Assembly: GCA_002483105.1 (NCBI GenBank)
Contig: DLHG01000013.1
Location: 1-64,000, forward strand
Length of the DNA: 64,000 nt
Source: Bacteroidetes bacterium UBA7674
GTDB lineage: Bacteria; Bacteroidota; Bacteroidia; Chitinophagales; Chitinophagaceae
Reading direction: 5' to 3'
Made by a program: the position numbers and the translations under genes. How positions within the stretch are numbered: position 1 is the first letter of the stretch; the number at the start of each line of letters is the position of its first letter. Shown here one piece after another: positions 17,106 to 26,866 of the stretch. The notes under the pieces are model-generated. The model searched no databases. It worked only from the letters and a program-made list of their open reading frames with translations, and was not told the origin of the DNA.

Positions 17106-18018
17106 GAAGCAAGCCCTGGGGAAGGGTATTCGTGCCCTGCTGAATAACATAGACGAGGAGTTGAAAACAAACGACTCCGAGCAGAAAGGTGTGCCCGCCG
17201 TTACCGGTCAGCAAACTACCGGCTCTATCCTGCGCATACCGCTGGAGCAGATACAGGTAAACCCGATGCAACCCCGTCACGACTTTGATGAAACTGCATT
17301 GAAGGAACTGGCAGAGAGTATAAAGCTGCATGACATCATACAACCGATAACGGTGATAAAGATGGGGCAGGGATATCAGCTGATATCGGGTGAACGCCGC
17401 CTGCGTGCATCCAAGCTTGCCGGACTGAAAGACATACCTGCATACATCCGCACTGCCGATGACCAACAGATGTTGGAAATGGCTTTGCTGGAAAACCTGC
17501 AACGTGAGAACCTGAATGCCATAGAAGTCGCACTCAGTTACAAGCGCCTGATGGATGAGTGTGCGTTGACACAGGAAGAAGTATCGGAGCGCATGAAGAA
17601 AGACCGCTCTACTGTTACCAACTACTTACGATTATTAAAATTACCTCCGGATATACAAAAGGCCGTTCGTGATAACAGGCTGACCATGGGCCATGCCCGT
17701 GCTATCATCGGCCTGGAACTGGTGGATCAGCAACTCTATGTATTCCGCGAGGTGCAGGAGAAAGGTTTGTCGGTAAGGCAGACAGAGCAACTGGTAAAGA
17801 ACATGAGTGGCGGGGTGCAGAAAGCACCTTCTAAAGAGGCTAAGGAAGTTGGCAAGGCTAAGTTGCCTCCTGCATACAAACGCATAGAGGACAATATGGC
17901 CTCACACTTCAGCACACGTGTAAAACTGGACAGGAAGAAAAGCGGTAAAGGCGCTATCACCATAGAGTTCTACAACGATTCGGACCTGGAAAGGATCATG
18001 GAGAAAATAAATCTCTAA
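17089..18018 (+). CDS. parB: ParB/Spo0J partition protein
   Basis: A 309-residue ParB-family CTPase and DNA-binding protein. The N-terminal ParB/Srx domain (about residues 45-135) has RIPLEQIQVNPMQPR and the CTP-binding GERRLRASKLAG (the GxRR patch), followed by LLENLQRENLNAIEVA. The central HTH is at about 150-185 (TQEEVSERMKKDRSTVTNYL), and a C-terminal dimerisation segment closes the protein. The start overlaps the end of parA. It is the usual chromosomal length. Transcription seems to end at the hairpin at about 18026-18057. Confidence 0.96.
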   Translation: MSQTNKKQALGKGIRALLNNIDEELKTNDSEQKGVPAVTGQQTTGSILRIPLEQIQVNPMQPRHDFDETALKELAESIKLHDIIQPITVIKMGQGYQLISGERRLRASKLAGLKDIPAYIRTADDQQMLEMALLENLQRENLNAIEVALSYKRLMDECALTQEEVSERMKKDRSTVTNYLRLLKLPPDIQKAVRDNRLTMGHARAIIGLELVDQQLYVFREVQEKGLSVRQTEQLVKNMSGGVQKAPSKEAKEVGKAKLPPAYKRIEDNMASHFSTRVKLDRKKSGKGAITIEFYNDSDLERIMEKINL

Positions 18019-18025
18019 ATAATTC

Positions 18026-18057
18026 AAAAGTCAAAATTCAAACGGATTTTGACTTTT
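18026..18057 (+). terminator. terminator after parAB
   Basis: The stem AAAAGTCAAAAT/ATTTTGACTTTT begins 8 bases after the parB stop and is followed by T residues. The stem is AT-rich, so the strength is uncertain. Confidence 0.55.
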
Positions 18058-18073
18058 TACTTTTAATAATAAC

Positions 18074-18550
18074 ATGCAGCAGAACTGGGAAAAGGTGGCG
18101 AAGGAAAATCAGAAGGTGTACAAGCGCCTGCTGGAGAAGGGCAATAAGAACAAAATTCTGCGTGCCCTTCCTGATCTGCATGAAGAGGCTTTCAATAAAA
18201 TAGATTGCTTGCAGTGCGCCAACTGCTGCAAAAACCACTCTCCACGTTTTAAGCAACCCGACATCAAGCGCATAGCCAAGAGCCTGCGTATAAAAGAAGG
18301 TGAACTGGTAGCGCGATACCTACGTCTTGATGAAGAGAATGATTACGTATCGAGGACCAAACCGTGCCCTTTCCTGGCTGAAGATAATACCTGTAATATA
18401 TACGATGACCGCCCGAGTGATTGCGCGCGTTATCCTTATACGGACGAAGATGTGCTGATAAAGCGTGTACCTCTCACCTTAAAGAATACAACAGTATGCC
18501 CCATTACATTTACGGTACTTGAGGCACTGCTTAAAATAGATACTAAGTAA
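18074..18550 (+). CDS. YkgJ-type cysteine-cluster protein
   Basis: A 158-residue cytosolic protein of the YkgJ/CxxCxxCC family, thought to bind zinc or an iron-sulfur cluster. The clusters are CLQCANCC at about residues 43-50, then KPCPFL near 97, DNTCNIYDDRPSDCARYP near 105 and a final cysteine near 145. Its role is unknown. It follows parB after a hairpin, so it may be read as an extension of that operon or separately. Confidence 0.88.
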   Translation: MQQNWEKVAKENQKVYKRLLEKGNKNKILRALPDLHEEAFNKIDCLQCANCCKNHSPRFKQPDIKRIAKSLRIKEGELVARYLRLDEENDYVSRTKPCPFLAEDNTCNIYDDRPSDCARYPYTDEDVLIKRVPLTLKNTTVCPITFTVLEALLKIDTK

Positions 18551-18563
18551 TTAGCAGGAAAAT

Positions 18564-18596
18564 AAAAAAGCTGCTTCCGAAAGGAGCAGCTTTTTT
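18564..18596. terminator. bidirectional terminator
   Basis: The stem AAAAAAGCTGCTTC/GGAGCAGCTTTTTT has A and T tracts on both ends. It sits between two convergent stops (18550 and 18614) and can serve both genes. Confidence 0.88.
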
Positions 18597-18613
18597 ATTT
18601 TATCTTGATGATG

Positions 18614-19561
18614 TTAGTACATCGTTACACCGCTTGGATTATACAATTTACTGAGGGAATCGAGATACTTGGCTGTGTCCCTGGTGAAACAGATAACAGG
18701 CATCACGATGAAATACTTGCCGGTGTCTTCTGTAAGTAATTCGACAGGGTGTCCCCATCCTCTCATCATGTCCACTTTCTTTTGCGCTTTTTTTCTGTCG
18801 CTATAAGATTCCAGTACCGCTTTGAAGCTGATCTCGTCACCTTTGTATAGTACATGGGGATTAGCTGTTGCTGCACTGCTATCTACAGCAGGAACTACGC
18901 CCTGTGCAGGTGCTACTACATTCTCCTTGGTAGGCAGTACTGGTTGCAATGTATCTTCGCCGCCTCTGAACTTCTTCACCGCAAACGTAACGATCGCTGC
19001 AAGTGCCAGCAGTACTACCGCTACCAGTATTATCCTCGGCCAGTTAAGCGCTGCTCTTTCGTCGTCACCTTCTTCTTCAGATGGTGTATGTACAGGAATA
19101 TATGGCTTACCACCCGGATTAGTTTCCGACTTAACACTAACCGGAAGATTAGGAAGTGGATCTACTGCTTTATGTACTTTGGTTACAGATATGGAAGGGG
19201 GCGTGTATTTTAAATTGGGGTCGCTGGCAAAACGTATTTTCCCTTCATCTTCATAGAAGTTACCGATAGCCGGTATCGCAACTACTCTGCCTGCGCTAAG
19301 GTCGGCACGCGCTTGTGTGCTGAAGTCGCGCAGTGCGTTCGAAGCTTTTGATATGCTGATCTGTTCGTTGCTGGCAACAAAGTTTGCCAGGTTATCATCA
19401 ATAGAACCTGAGGGGCTTAGAAGTACATCATAGCTAGGCGGCAACAACGCGTCACCGTTGTAGGAAGCCGGTTTCTTTTTCAATTCCAGATTGCCTAAAC
19501 CGTGTATGTAACAAAAATTATTTTTTAATAAGAATAGCCCTATGTATTTAGCTACATCCAT
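18614..19561 (-). CDS. HU-CCDC81 and SPOR domain membrane protein
   Basis: A 315-residue protein of a fusion type found in Bacteroidota. Residues about 1-60 and 60-125 resemble the two prokaryotic HU-CCDC81 domains (MDVAKYIGLFLLKNNFCYIHG; IPAIGNFYEDEGKIRF). They are followed by a proline-rich acidic linker, one transmembrane helix at about 177-197 (IILVAVVLLALAAIVTFAV) and a C-terminal SPOR domain at about 240-315 that should bind denuded septal peptidoglycan. The HU-like part would face the cytoplasm and the SPOR part the periplasm. That topology suggests a link between a cytoplasmic partner and the division site; the role is inferred. No signal peptide is seen. Confidence 0.85.
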   Translation of the reverse strand: MDVAKYIGLFLLKNNFCYIHGLGNLELKKKPASYNGDALLPPSYDVLLSPSGSIDDNLANFVASNEQISISKASNALRDFSTQARADLSAGRVVAIPAIGNFYEDEGKIRFASDPNLKYTPPSISVTKVHKAVDPLPNLPVSVKSETNPGGKPYIPVHTPSEEEGDDERAALNWPRIILVAVVLLALAAIVTFAVKKFRGGEDTLQPVLPTKENVVAPAQGVVPAVDSSAATANPHVLYKGDEISFKAVLESYSDRKKAQKKVDMMRGWGHPVELLTEDTGKYFIVMPVICFTRDTAKYLDSLSKLYNPSGVTMY

Positions 19562-19623
19562 CTCTCTATATGTAATTGGGTTGTAAGATAAGTATAAGCC
19601 CTCACATTTTCCCGTTGGTATTT

Positions 19624-21258
19624 CTAGAATTTTAGCCTAAGCCCGCCATAGATATTAAAGCCATAACTATTATATCCCAGCCAGCGTTCATACTTGTTAT
19701 TCAGCATGTTATTAACGTTGATGAAGGCTGAGAGGCGGGGTATAAAGTTGTATTCCACGCCTGCGCCTAAGTCGAATACGCCACGGGTATTCACAGTCTG
19801 GTCGTAAATGTTATAGGCTTTTATACCGTTTACCACCGCCAAATAGCCGGTGATGGTCAGCTCAGGTACGGGACGCAGTATGAAGTCTGCATTAAAGCGC
19901 ACGCCGGGTTCATGCCACACCTCTTTCTGCGCGTCTGGGGTAAAGCCGTTGATCATGGCATTAACACCGATAGAAAGTGTAGTGTTGACTTGATATCGCA
20001 GATTAGCCTGGAAGGATATAGCGTTGACCTTATCATGCACTATATAGAATTGCTTCTGGTCAAGAGAGTCGTTCAGGAACAGGGGTAGATGATTGTAGTT
20101 CCACCAGCTCACCTTCGCACCGAAGTTGATGTGATTACCTACGTTGGTCTGTACACTGCCATATATCTCGTCTGTGCGTGTTTGTTGTACGCTGAACAGG
20201 TTGAACATATACGGGTTGTAAGTAGAAAGCTCTTCGTAAGTATTTCTTCTCAGATTAGATTGATAACCCGCAGCTATTACAAACTGGCTGTTGGGTATTA
20301 TATATGCTGCTCTCAGGTCGGGGAGGAGATAGCTGTTGTCCTTACCGAAAGTTGGCCTCAGGTAAACGTGACCGCTAAATCCGTTCTGGCTGAAGCGCAT
20401 CCCCGGGTTTATCTGTAACATGTTGTTGTTCTCAGCTACGAAAGGGCTCACGTTCAGCTGGGTGAATACGCCGCTCAGGCCGACTTCAAATTGTATAGAA
20501 TCGAGGTTGTAGAAGAACGGTGCATTGAAACCGAAACTGGTTTCGGAGGCATTGTGATTATCGCTGTAGCTGGAAAAGGTGACGCCGGGATGGTAAGTTA
20601 CCGTTCTGTATTCTCCTTTGCGGGGTTGCATATCCACTCCAACACGGAACAGGTTGAAGACTTGAGTTACCGAATCGCGGTTGGTATATTCATACAGGCT
20701 ATGGTCGTAACCGAAGTAGCCGAACTGGCTCCTGTTATATAACAATGAAGCATGCCAGTCGTGGTTAGCACTGTGGTAAGTGCCGTCAGCGTTTACGCCA
20801 CTTGATGCGGTCTTTTGGTGTTCTATATCTCCCTTTTGTGATAAGTGATGCAGGCGTATAGCTGTTTCGTAGTTCGTTCCTTTCAGTCCGCCGAAGCCGG
20901 CATCTATGTAAACAGTACCCAGGTTACCAAAGCCTGCTTTTACATAATTGGCAAAAGGCAGTATCAGCGAATCCTTACCAAGTGCCAATGGGCGAAGCGG
21001 TAAAGAGCTGTAGGTATAGAACAATGCTTGCTGTGGCACCTCATAACTAAAGCGCGGGCGCGAAGTATCTGCAGGCGGCGGTGTAGCCACATACTCTTTC
21101 TTCGGTGCCATTTTTACTTCGGGCTTGTATGATTGTATTACTTCAATGGTCGTTCCTTTTATCACTGTGTCCTTGCGGGCCTGTGCGAAAGCAGTAGTGC
21201 CTAATGCCAGCAGGGCAGTAGTGATATATAATTGTTTCACCCTCATGCTTCTTTTCAT
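19624..21258 (-). CDS. TonB-receptor-like outer-membrane beta-barrel protein
   Basis: A 544-residue protein with a signal peptide (ending TTAFAQ, residue 26), a short periplasmic N-terminus (about 27-95, with a run of prolines at PPPADTSRP) and a long barrel region rich in aromatic, amphipathic strands. It ends in the outer-membrane signature (YGGLRLKF, C-terminal phenylalanine). It lacks the plug and carboxypeptidase-like domains of true TonB receptors, so it is more likely a receptor-derived barrel. The start overlaps the stop of the preceding TPR gene by one base (TAATG), so the two are translationally coupled. Function is unknown. Confidence 0.8.
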   Translation of the reverse strand: MKRSMRVKQLYITTALLALGTTAFAQARKDTVIKGTTIEVIQSYKPEVKMAPKKEYVATPPPADTSRPRFSYEVPQQALFYTYSSLPLRPLALGKDSLILPFANYVKAGFGNLGTVYIDAGFGGLKGTNYETAIRLHHLSQKGDIEHQKTASSGVNADGTYHSANHDWHASLLYNRSQFGYFGYDHSLYEYTNRDSVTQVFNLFRVGVDMQPRKGEYRTVTYHPGVTFSSYSDNHNASETSFGFNAPFFYNLDSIQFEVGLSGVFTQLNVSPFVAENNNMLQINPGMRFSQNGFSGHVYLRPTFGKDNSYLLPDLRAAYIIPNSQFVIAAGYQSNLRRNTYEELSTYNPYMFNLFSVQQTRTDEIYGSVQTNVGNHINFGAKVSWWNYNHLPLFLNDSLDQKQFYIVHDKVNAISFQANLRYQVNTTLSIGVNAMINGFTPDAQKEVWHEPGVRFNADFILRPVPELTITGYLAVVNGIKAYNIYDQTVNTRGVFDLGAGVEYNFIPRLSAFINVNNMLNNKYERWLGYNSYGFNIYGGLRLKF

Positions 21259-24200
21259 TAGTCAGATAATTTGCTTTGTTGTTTTTCCAATGCTTTTACC
21301 TGTTCCAGTTTCTTTGTTGCTTCCTGTTTTAAGCTTAGGTCTTTCGTATTCTTGATAACGCTTTGCAGGGTTGCTTTAGCGTTAAAGTAATCTTTCTGTT
21401 GTGTCAGTATATCTGCCATCAGCAGGAATGCTTTGGTATCACTGCCCGAAGACTTAGTAATCGCTTTGCCCGCTGCTTCTTCTGCTTCCTTCAGTTTATT
21501 CTGTTGCAGGTAGATGGCTGCTATTTCATAGCGGGCTTCCTGGGCAATGTTGGTGCTTTTAGAGTTCTCCAGTTGCTTGTAGAGATTCAATGCGTCATCC
21601 ATTCGGGTAAATTGTTGCAGGGATTTTGCTTTATACAGTTGCGCTTCGTTAGTAGTTATTTCATCTATCTCCGGTAACGTCAACAGGGTGTCGGCATAGG
21701 CGCTGGTCTCGCTGTGCTTGCCCAGGTTAAACGCCGACTTCATCATCCCCTTGTAGGAAAGTTGCAGACCATTGTTGTCCATGGCACTGTTGCGCAGCTG
21801 CTGGTATGCAGTATAGGCAGTATTATAGTCTTTCTCCTGGTAAGCAATACCTGCGGCTTTGCGGGCACTCCCTTCAGAGAATTCATTCCATGGGCTTTCC
21901 AATACTTTTATATAATCAGCCAGTGCTTCCTTATACTTTTTCTGTTGGTAATAGCTTTCTCCCCTGTAGTAATATGCCTTCATGGTAAAAGCACCATTTG
22001 GATATTGTTGCAGGTATTGGCTGAATGCAACTTCTGATTTGTCCCATTTGCCACTTGCATACTGTGCTTCTGCGGCAGAGTAATATGCAGAGTCGATAGA
22101 ACTGCTACCCACTGCAGGTAGATTATTGTCTTTCAATAATTGAGCATAAGCCGATGGCTGATTGCTTTCTATGTACAGGCTCTTCAATGCATCCAATGCG
22201 GAGATACGCTCCGGTGAATTAGGGAAGTCTGTTATTACATGTTTGTAGGCTTCTATCGCTTTGGTATCGTTATTCAATTGCTGATAAGCAAACCCGATCT
22301 TCATCCATGCTTTTGGAGCGAGGTTCTTTCCTGATGCCGCGTCAGTGAGCGGCACCATAGCAGTGATGGCCGATTGGTACTTGTCGTTTTCTATATGCAT
22401 GAGGCCCAGCTCATAGCGCGCATCGTTAGCATATGCGGAAGGTGGCTTAGCTGATATTAACGATTGCAGCAAAGCGGCCTTGTCGCTATTTCTACCCTCA
22501 AGGCCCATTATCAGGCTTTTCTGGTAGCGTGCATAGTCTGCATCGCTGTTGTTGGCTAGTATTACTTTGTCGTACAGTGCCGATGCCTGTGCAAAGTTCT
22601 TTTGCATAAAGAAGGCATCTGCCTCACGGATAGAAGCGTTGAGGTTAGTACCGCCTTCGCCATTTGCCCGGCTGAAGTAGTCTTGTGCTGCGGCATACTG
22701 TCCCAGTTCCATTGCAGCGTAGCCCATGTTCATATAGGCATGTGGCTTAGTAGCAGTAGGGCTCAGGTATTGTACACCATAGTCTCCTTTGCTTACATAC
22801 TGGTTAGCGTATTTTATTACATCGTTGTATCGTCCTGCTTTATAAGCAAGTTCACTTTTCCAGAAGTTAGCAGCCGACTCATAAGTAGGATCGCTGGAAC
22901 GTTCCAGAGAAGCTGTCAGCAATTCATCAGCGAAGTCGGTATTATTCAGTTGCAGTTGTTGCATGGCATAACCGAAAGCAACCTTCTGACGAGTCCGGTA
23001 ATATTGGTCGTTCCTGTTCTTTACTTCCTTCAGCGAGTAGTATGCTTCAGCATAGTTGCTCGATTTTATCATCAGGTCAGAAGACAAGGTTTTTGCCTCG
23101 TCCCTGTAGCCGGAAGTAGGGTAGTCTGCCAGCAGGCTTGTGAAAGCCTGCATCGCATCGTCATTGTAGCCCAGCTCATAGGAGAGTTTTCCATACAACA
23201 TCAATGATGATTCCTGTTGCGTTTCATTGAACGGCATATCAGCGCAAATGCCGAAAGCATTTCTCGCGCTGCGCTTATCATTTGTTTTCAGGTAGCAATC
23301 GCCCAGCAGGTACATAGCCGTCTGGCCCATTGTGTCTTGCGAGCTGCTTAGCGGTTTGAATTTCTCGATAGCATTATCCCATTCACCTACACGATAGTAG
23401 CTGTAACCCATCTCGTACAGGTCTTCTTTTCTTATCTTTTCTGTACTCTCGTAATAATGCTCGAAGTAAGGAAGGGCATCGCCATAACGTTCTTCTTCAA
23501 AAAGCACCTGTGCTGCCAATAGGTGCAGTTCATTGTGGTAAAACGATTTTTCCGCTCCGCCAATAAGTGCTAATGCTTCGTTCAGCGCTTTTTGCCTTTC
23601 CCCTGTGAAGTAATAGATCTCCGCGATATAGTAAGGTACTATCTTACTATACTCCGGTTGATTCTTTATACGCTCGAAGCTGCTGAGTGCTTCCTGGTAA
23701 TTGTTTTTGTTGAATGCCAGCAAACCATAGTAATAGTTACCCGCAGTATGGTACTTGCCTTCCAGCTCTTTTATAGAGGCGAACATGGGCTCTGCCTTGT
23801 CAAACTGCATACTGTTGAAGTAGCAATATGCCAGTTCAAACCTGCTATCGGCTATTTCCCGGTTACTGAGGTTGGCATAGTTTGCCATCTCGTAGTAGGG
23901 TATAGCACTGGTGAGCCTGTTGTGGTGGAAGTAATACTGCGCCAATGCAAATGCTGTCCGCTGCTTATAGGCAGGGTTGGAAGTAGTATTAATAGTGGCT
24001 ATGGCTGTATCCTCGCAACCTGCAAGGTTCAGCTTTAAGGCAGATACCGCTGAAAAGAAAGAGGCTTTATTAATAAGGTCTGTCTCTTTAGCACTGGTAT
24101 TCTGCGGATGTTGCTGTTCATAGGCTTCAGCGCTTTGTAATGCCAGTGCAAAATGCCCCTGGTAAAACTGCTCTTGTGCCAGTACCAGGTTCTTATTCGC

Positions 24201-24308
24201 CGGTAACTCAGGTGTATGTATTTGCGCCCATGCCCCTGTGGAAAGGGACATGGCTATAGCAAAGGCTGAAAATATGTGGTTGGTGTGTTTCTGTTTTTTT
24301 TGTCTCAT
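21258..24308 (-). CDS. large exported TPR-repeat protein
   Basis: A 1016-residue protein with a signal peptide (ending TGAWAQ, residue about 29) followed almost entirely by tetratricopeptide-type helical repeats. Examples are YQGHFALALQSAEAYEQ, YGDALPYFEHYYEST, WDNAIEKFKPLSSSQDTMG, TKAIEAYKHVITDFPNSPER and YKEALADYIKVLESP. The large periplasmic scaffold probably binds other proteins. It lies 9 bases after a TonB-dependent receptor and overlaps a barrel gene, and this three-gene order suggests one envelope complex. The C-terminus is lysine- and glutamine-rich. Confidence 0.88.
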   Translation of the reverse strand: MRQKKQKHTNHIFSAFAIAMSLSTGAWAQIHTPELPANKNLVLAQEQFYQGHFALALQSAEAYEQQHPQNTSAKETDLINKASFFSAVSALKLNLAGCEDTAIATINTTSNPAYKQRTAFALAQYYFHHNRLTSAIPYYEMANYANLSNREIADSRFELAYCYFNSMQFDKAEPMFASIKELEGKYHTAGNYYYGLLAFNKNNYQEALSSFERIKNQPEYSKIVPYYIAEIYYFTGERQKALNEALALIGGAEKSFYHNELHLLAAQVLFEEERYGDALPYFEHYYESTEKIRKEDLYEMGYSYYRVGEWDNAIEKFKPLSSSQDTMGQTAMYLLGDCYLKTNDKRSARNAFGICADMPFNETQQESSLMLYGKLSYELGYNDDAMQAFTSLLADYPTSGYRDEAKTLSSDLMIKSSNYAEAYYSLKEVKNRNDQYYRTRQKVAFGYAMQQLQLNNTDFADELLTASLERSSDPTYESAANFWKSELAYKAGRYNDVIKYANQYVSKGDYGVQYLSPTATKPHAYMNMGYAAMELGQYAAAQDYFSRANGEGGTNLNASIREADAFFMQKNFAQASALYDKVILANNSDADYARYQKSLIMGLEGRNSDKAALLQSLISAKPPSAYANDARYELGLMHIENDKYQSAITAMVPLTDAASGKNLAPKAWMKIGFAYQQLNNDTKAIEAYKHVITDFPNSPERISALDALKSLYIESNQPSAYAQLLKDNNLPAVGSSSIDSAYYSAAEAQYASGKWDKSEVAFSQYLQQYPNGAFTMKAYYYRGESYYQQKKYKEALADYIKVLESPWNEFSEGSARKAAGIAYQEKDYNTAYTAYQQLRNSAMDNNGLQLSYKGMMKSAFNLGKHSETSAYADTLLTLPEIDEITTNEAQLYKAKSLQQFTRMDDALNLYKQLENSKSTNIAQEARYEIAAIYLQQNKLKEAEEAAGKAITKSSGSDTKAFLLMADILTQQKDYFNAKATLQSVIKNTKDLSLKQEATKKLEQVKALEKQQSKLSD

Positions 24309-24317
24309 TCATCATGC

Positions 24318-26663
24318 TTAAAAACTCCAGCCAACACTCAGGCTGGGGAATAGTGGCAATTGATATACTTTGGCGTTTGTGATACGGTCTACGTAAAATA
24401 TGTTATTGCGGTTAGCCACATTGCTCACACTGAATATCGCGTCTATGTTCGATTTCTTAGTGATCACAAAACGTCTCTTTACAGATACGTCCACACGGTG
24501 ATACCATGACAGACGACCACCATTGATCGTTTCAGCATACAGGACGGAAAGGTTACCGTTGTTTTCGGTTATGTTACTATTCACCGATGGCAGGTCAGGG
24601 TTTTCAAAGAATGCTTGTGTCTGTGTGAACGGGAATGGAGAGCCAAGGTTGTAACGTGCCGAGAGATCCCATAACCTTTTCTTGCCTGCGGTGTAGGAGC
24701 CGAAGAGGTTCATATTAAAACGGCGGTCGAACGGAGGAGGATATGACTGTACGTTGTTTTCGTTATCCTTTGTAGTGAACAGTATTTTCTGATAAGAGAA
24801 TACGCTCCAGAGATATATCCTGCTATAATTATACTTTAAAGAGAAGTCAACACCTGTTGCTTCACCATCGCCTGCAATAAAGTTGGAGTTAGCTGATGGT
24901 GATGTGGTATTGTTAGGGTTCTTATACCTGTTCAACTCAGTGTAGTCAGTGAATTTTTTATACCAGGGTTCTATGTTTATTTCTACATCTTCAATATCCA
25001 CTTCCAGTCCACCGGCTAAGTGGGTGGCTCTTTGTACATTGCTTTTTAATTTCTCGTCGTTAGTGTTATATACATTCTCATCCGGGCTCAGCAGGAAACC
25101 GGTAAAGAAGTTCACGATGTCTTTATCACTCTTGGTACTGATAATGTTTTGTGAGTACATGCCCGCAGCTGCTTTCAGGCGTATGTTTGGTGTTACGTTA
25201 TATTTCATACCCAGGCGTGGCTCGGGAGAGAAAGTTGACAATGACGCATAGTATTGTAACCTGATGCTTGGATCAAGAACGAATTTGTCGCCGAAGTTTT
25301 TGCGATAGTTGACAAATAAAGCTGCGGTGGTATTATTGCGTTTCAGGTCGAATTTGTTAGAAAACTGGTTTGTATAGTCAAGCGTAGTATTCAGACCGCT
25401 CACTTCAAGGCCATATTTCAATTGGCTATAACCTTTCAGGTAATAGGTGAAATCGATCGCCGCTTCAAATCCTGCAATGCTGCTTTTCCTGGTATTGCTC
25501 AGGCCACCTGAATTTTCGTTCAGTTCTATGTCATAATTTGAGTAGGCAAACTTACCGTTGATCAATGCTGAAGACCCTGCAGGAGAAAGCACGAATGTTG
25601 CGCCACCACCTGTTGCATCCCATTTCAGCCCTGCTTCCTGTACATAGCTTTGGGGGTTAATAACTTTAGCCCTGTCGCTGAAGTTGAACCCGAACAGGTT
25701 CAGCTTGCTACCATTGTCCAGTCCGAAGGAAACTTTACCATACAGATCCGTAAAGGTGAATGGCATACCGTTAGCCTTTATAGACTCGTTCAACCCGCCA
25801 TAAAGTGATTTAGAAACACCTTCAAGATAACTGTGTTTTGCAGACAGCAGGAAGGAGATGCTTGAGCTTCCCGCTTCTTTAGGTTTCATCAGCGGACCTT
25901 CGAGCATAGCATGTGCCATGATAGGAGAGAAGGAGACTTTACCGGAAAGGTTGTTCTTGTTACCGTCCTTGGTACGCACATCCACTATCGCAGAAGTTCT
26001 GTTACCATACTCTGCACCAAAACCGCTGGAGGTTACTTCCGCACTGCGTATTGCGTCTGTTTCAAAAATGGAGAACAAGCCGATAGTGTGGAAAGGATTG
26101 TAAATAGTTACCCCATCCAGCAATATACCTGTCTGTGTAGGTGAGCCACCGCGAATGTATAGTTGTCCGCCCTGGTCACCTGTAAACACAACACCGGGTA
26201 ATACCTGCAGGAACTGCGCCAGATCGGGCTCACCACCTACGCTGGGTAGTTTATTTATTTCAGTAGGGCTGATGGCTGTTACACCTACGCCCACTTTAGA
26301 AGTCTTGTCTTTTTTCCTGGCCGATATTTCTACATCTTCCAGGGTGGTTGCACGGGGGGATATAAAGAGTTTGAGATTCTCCAGTTGTCCGGCCTGGAGA
26401 TTTACATCTACCATAGCTGTATCGTAGCCGGTGAGGGTAGTAAATACAGTGTATTTACCCGGTGCCAGTTGTGCCAGCGTGAAATAACCGTTAAGATCTG
26501 TCTGCACACCTATTTTAGTTCCCTGGAGGGCAACTACGGTGTAGATCATAGGCTCACCGGTCTCTTTATCATAGACAAAGCCTTTTATTGTGGCATTTTG
26601 TGCAAAGGTTGAAATAGATAGGAGTACAAATAGAATGGTAAGTAAGCTTTTGCGCTTTTGCAT
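24318..26663 (-). CDS. TonB-dependent receptor with carboxypeptidase-like domain
   Basis: An outer-membrane receptor of 781 residues that would import a bound ligand using TonB energy. Signal peptide 1-21 (STFAQ); a carboxypeptidase D regulatory-like domain at about 22-110 (ATIKGFVYDKETGEPMIYT); a plug at about 125-235 (VGGEPDLAQFLQVLPGVVF, GQLYIRGGSPTQTGILLDG); then the 22-strand barrel to the C-terminal phenylalanine. The ligand is unknown; no SusD gene is adjacent. It leads an operon with the TPR and barrel genes. A good promoter match lies at 26718-26746. Confidence 0.9.
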   Translation of the reverse strand: MQKRKSLLTILFVLLSISTFAQNATIKGFVYDKETGEPMIYTVVALQGTKIGVQTDLNGYFTLAQLAPGKYTVFTTLTGYDTAMVDVNLQAGQLENLKLFISPRATTLEDVEISARKKDKTSKVGVGVTAISPTEINKLPSVGGEPDLAQFLQVLPGVVFTGDQGGQLYIRGGSPTQTGILLDGVTIYNPFHTIGLFSIFETDAIRSAEVTSSGFGAEYGNRTSAIVDVRTKDGNKNNLSGKVSFSPIMAHAMLEGPLMKPKEAGSSSISFLLSAKHSYLEGVSKSLYGGLNESIKANGMPFTFTDLYGKVSFGLDNGSKLNLFGFNFSDRAKVINPQSYVQEAGLKWDATGGGATFVLSPAGSSALINGKFAYSNYDIELNENSGGLSNTRKSSIAGFEAAIDFTYYLKGYSQLKYGLEVSGLNTTLDYTNQFSNKFDLKRNNTTAALFVNYRKNFGDKFVLDPSIRLQYYASLSTFSPEPRLGMKYNVTPNIRLKAAAGMYSQNIISTKSDKDIVNFFTGFLLSPDENVYNTNDEKLKSNVQRATHLAGGLEVDIEDVEINIEPWYKKFTDYTELNRYKNPNNTTSPSANSNFIAGDGEATGVDFSLKYNYSRIYLWSVFSYQKILFTTKDNENNVQSYPPPFDRRFNMNLFGSYTAGKKRLWDLSARYNLGSPFPFTQTQAFFENPDLPSVNSNITENNGNLSVLYAETINGGRLSWYHRVDVSVKRRFVITKKSNIDAIFSVSNVANRNNIFYVDRITNAKVYQLPLFPSLSVGWSF

Positions 26664-26717
26664 ACAGTGTAGTATTTTTTAATAAAGACGTATTTTTAGC
26701 CAACAACTCTAGCTAAA

Positions 26718-26746
26718 CAAAGATAGCATTTACCTAATAGTGGCAA
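26718..26746 (-). promoter_or_regulatory. predicted promoter of the TonB receptor operon
   Basis: On the minus strand TTG (26744-26746) is followed after 18 bases by TATCTTTG (26718-26725), matching the Bacteroidota -33 TTG and -7 TAnnTTTG elements with suitable spacing. The start codon is at 26663. Confidence 0.6.
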
Positions 26747-26821
26747 AAAGTAAATACAGTATGTGGATTTGTTGTTATTTATGGTGTTTTTAGTAAAAAT
26801 GCTGGCTTGAAGTTTATGAAA

Positions 26822-26829
26822 TAACTTTG
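26822..26829 (+). promoter_or_regulatory. predicted -7 element of nnr
   Basis: TAACTTTG matches TAnnTTTG exactly, 37 bases before the nnr ATG. No clear -33 is present. Confidence 0.45.
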
Positions 26830-26866
26830 TGAAATCACCGCTGCGACCAATAGCGAAATAGCAAAT

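Noticed and set aside
16195..18100. parS site near parAB
   Set aside because: I looked for the TGTTTCACGTGAAACA type palindrome and did not see one; it is probably outside this window.
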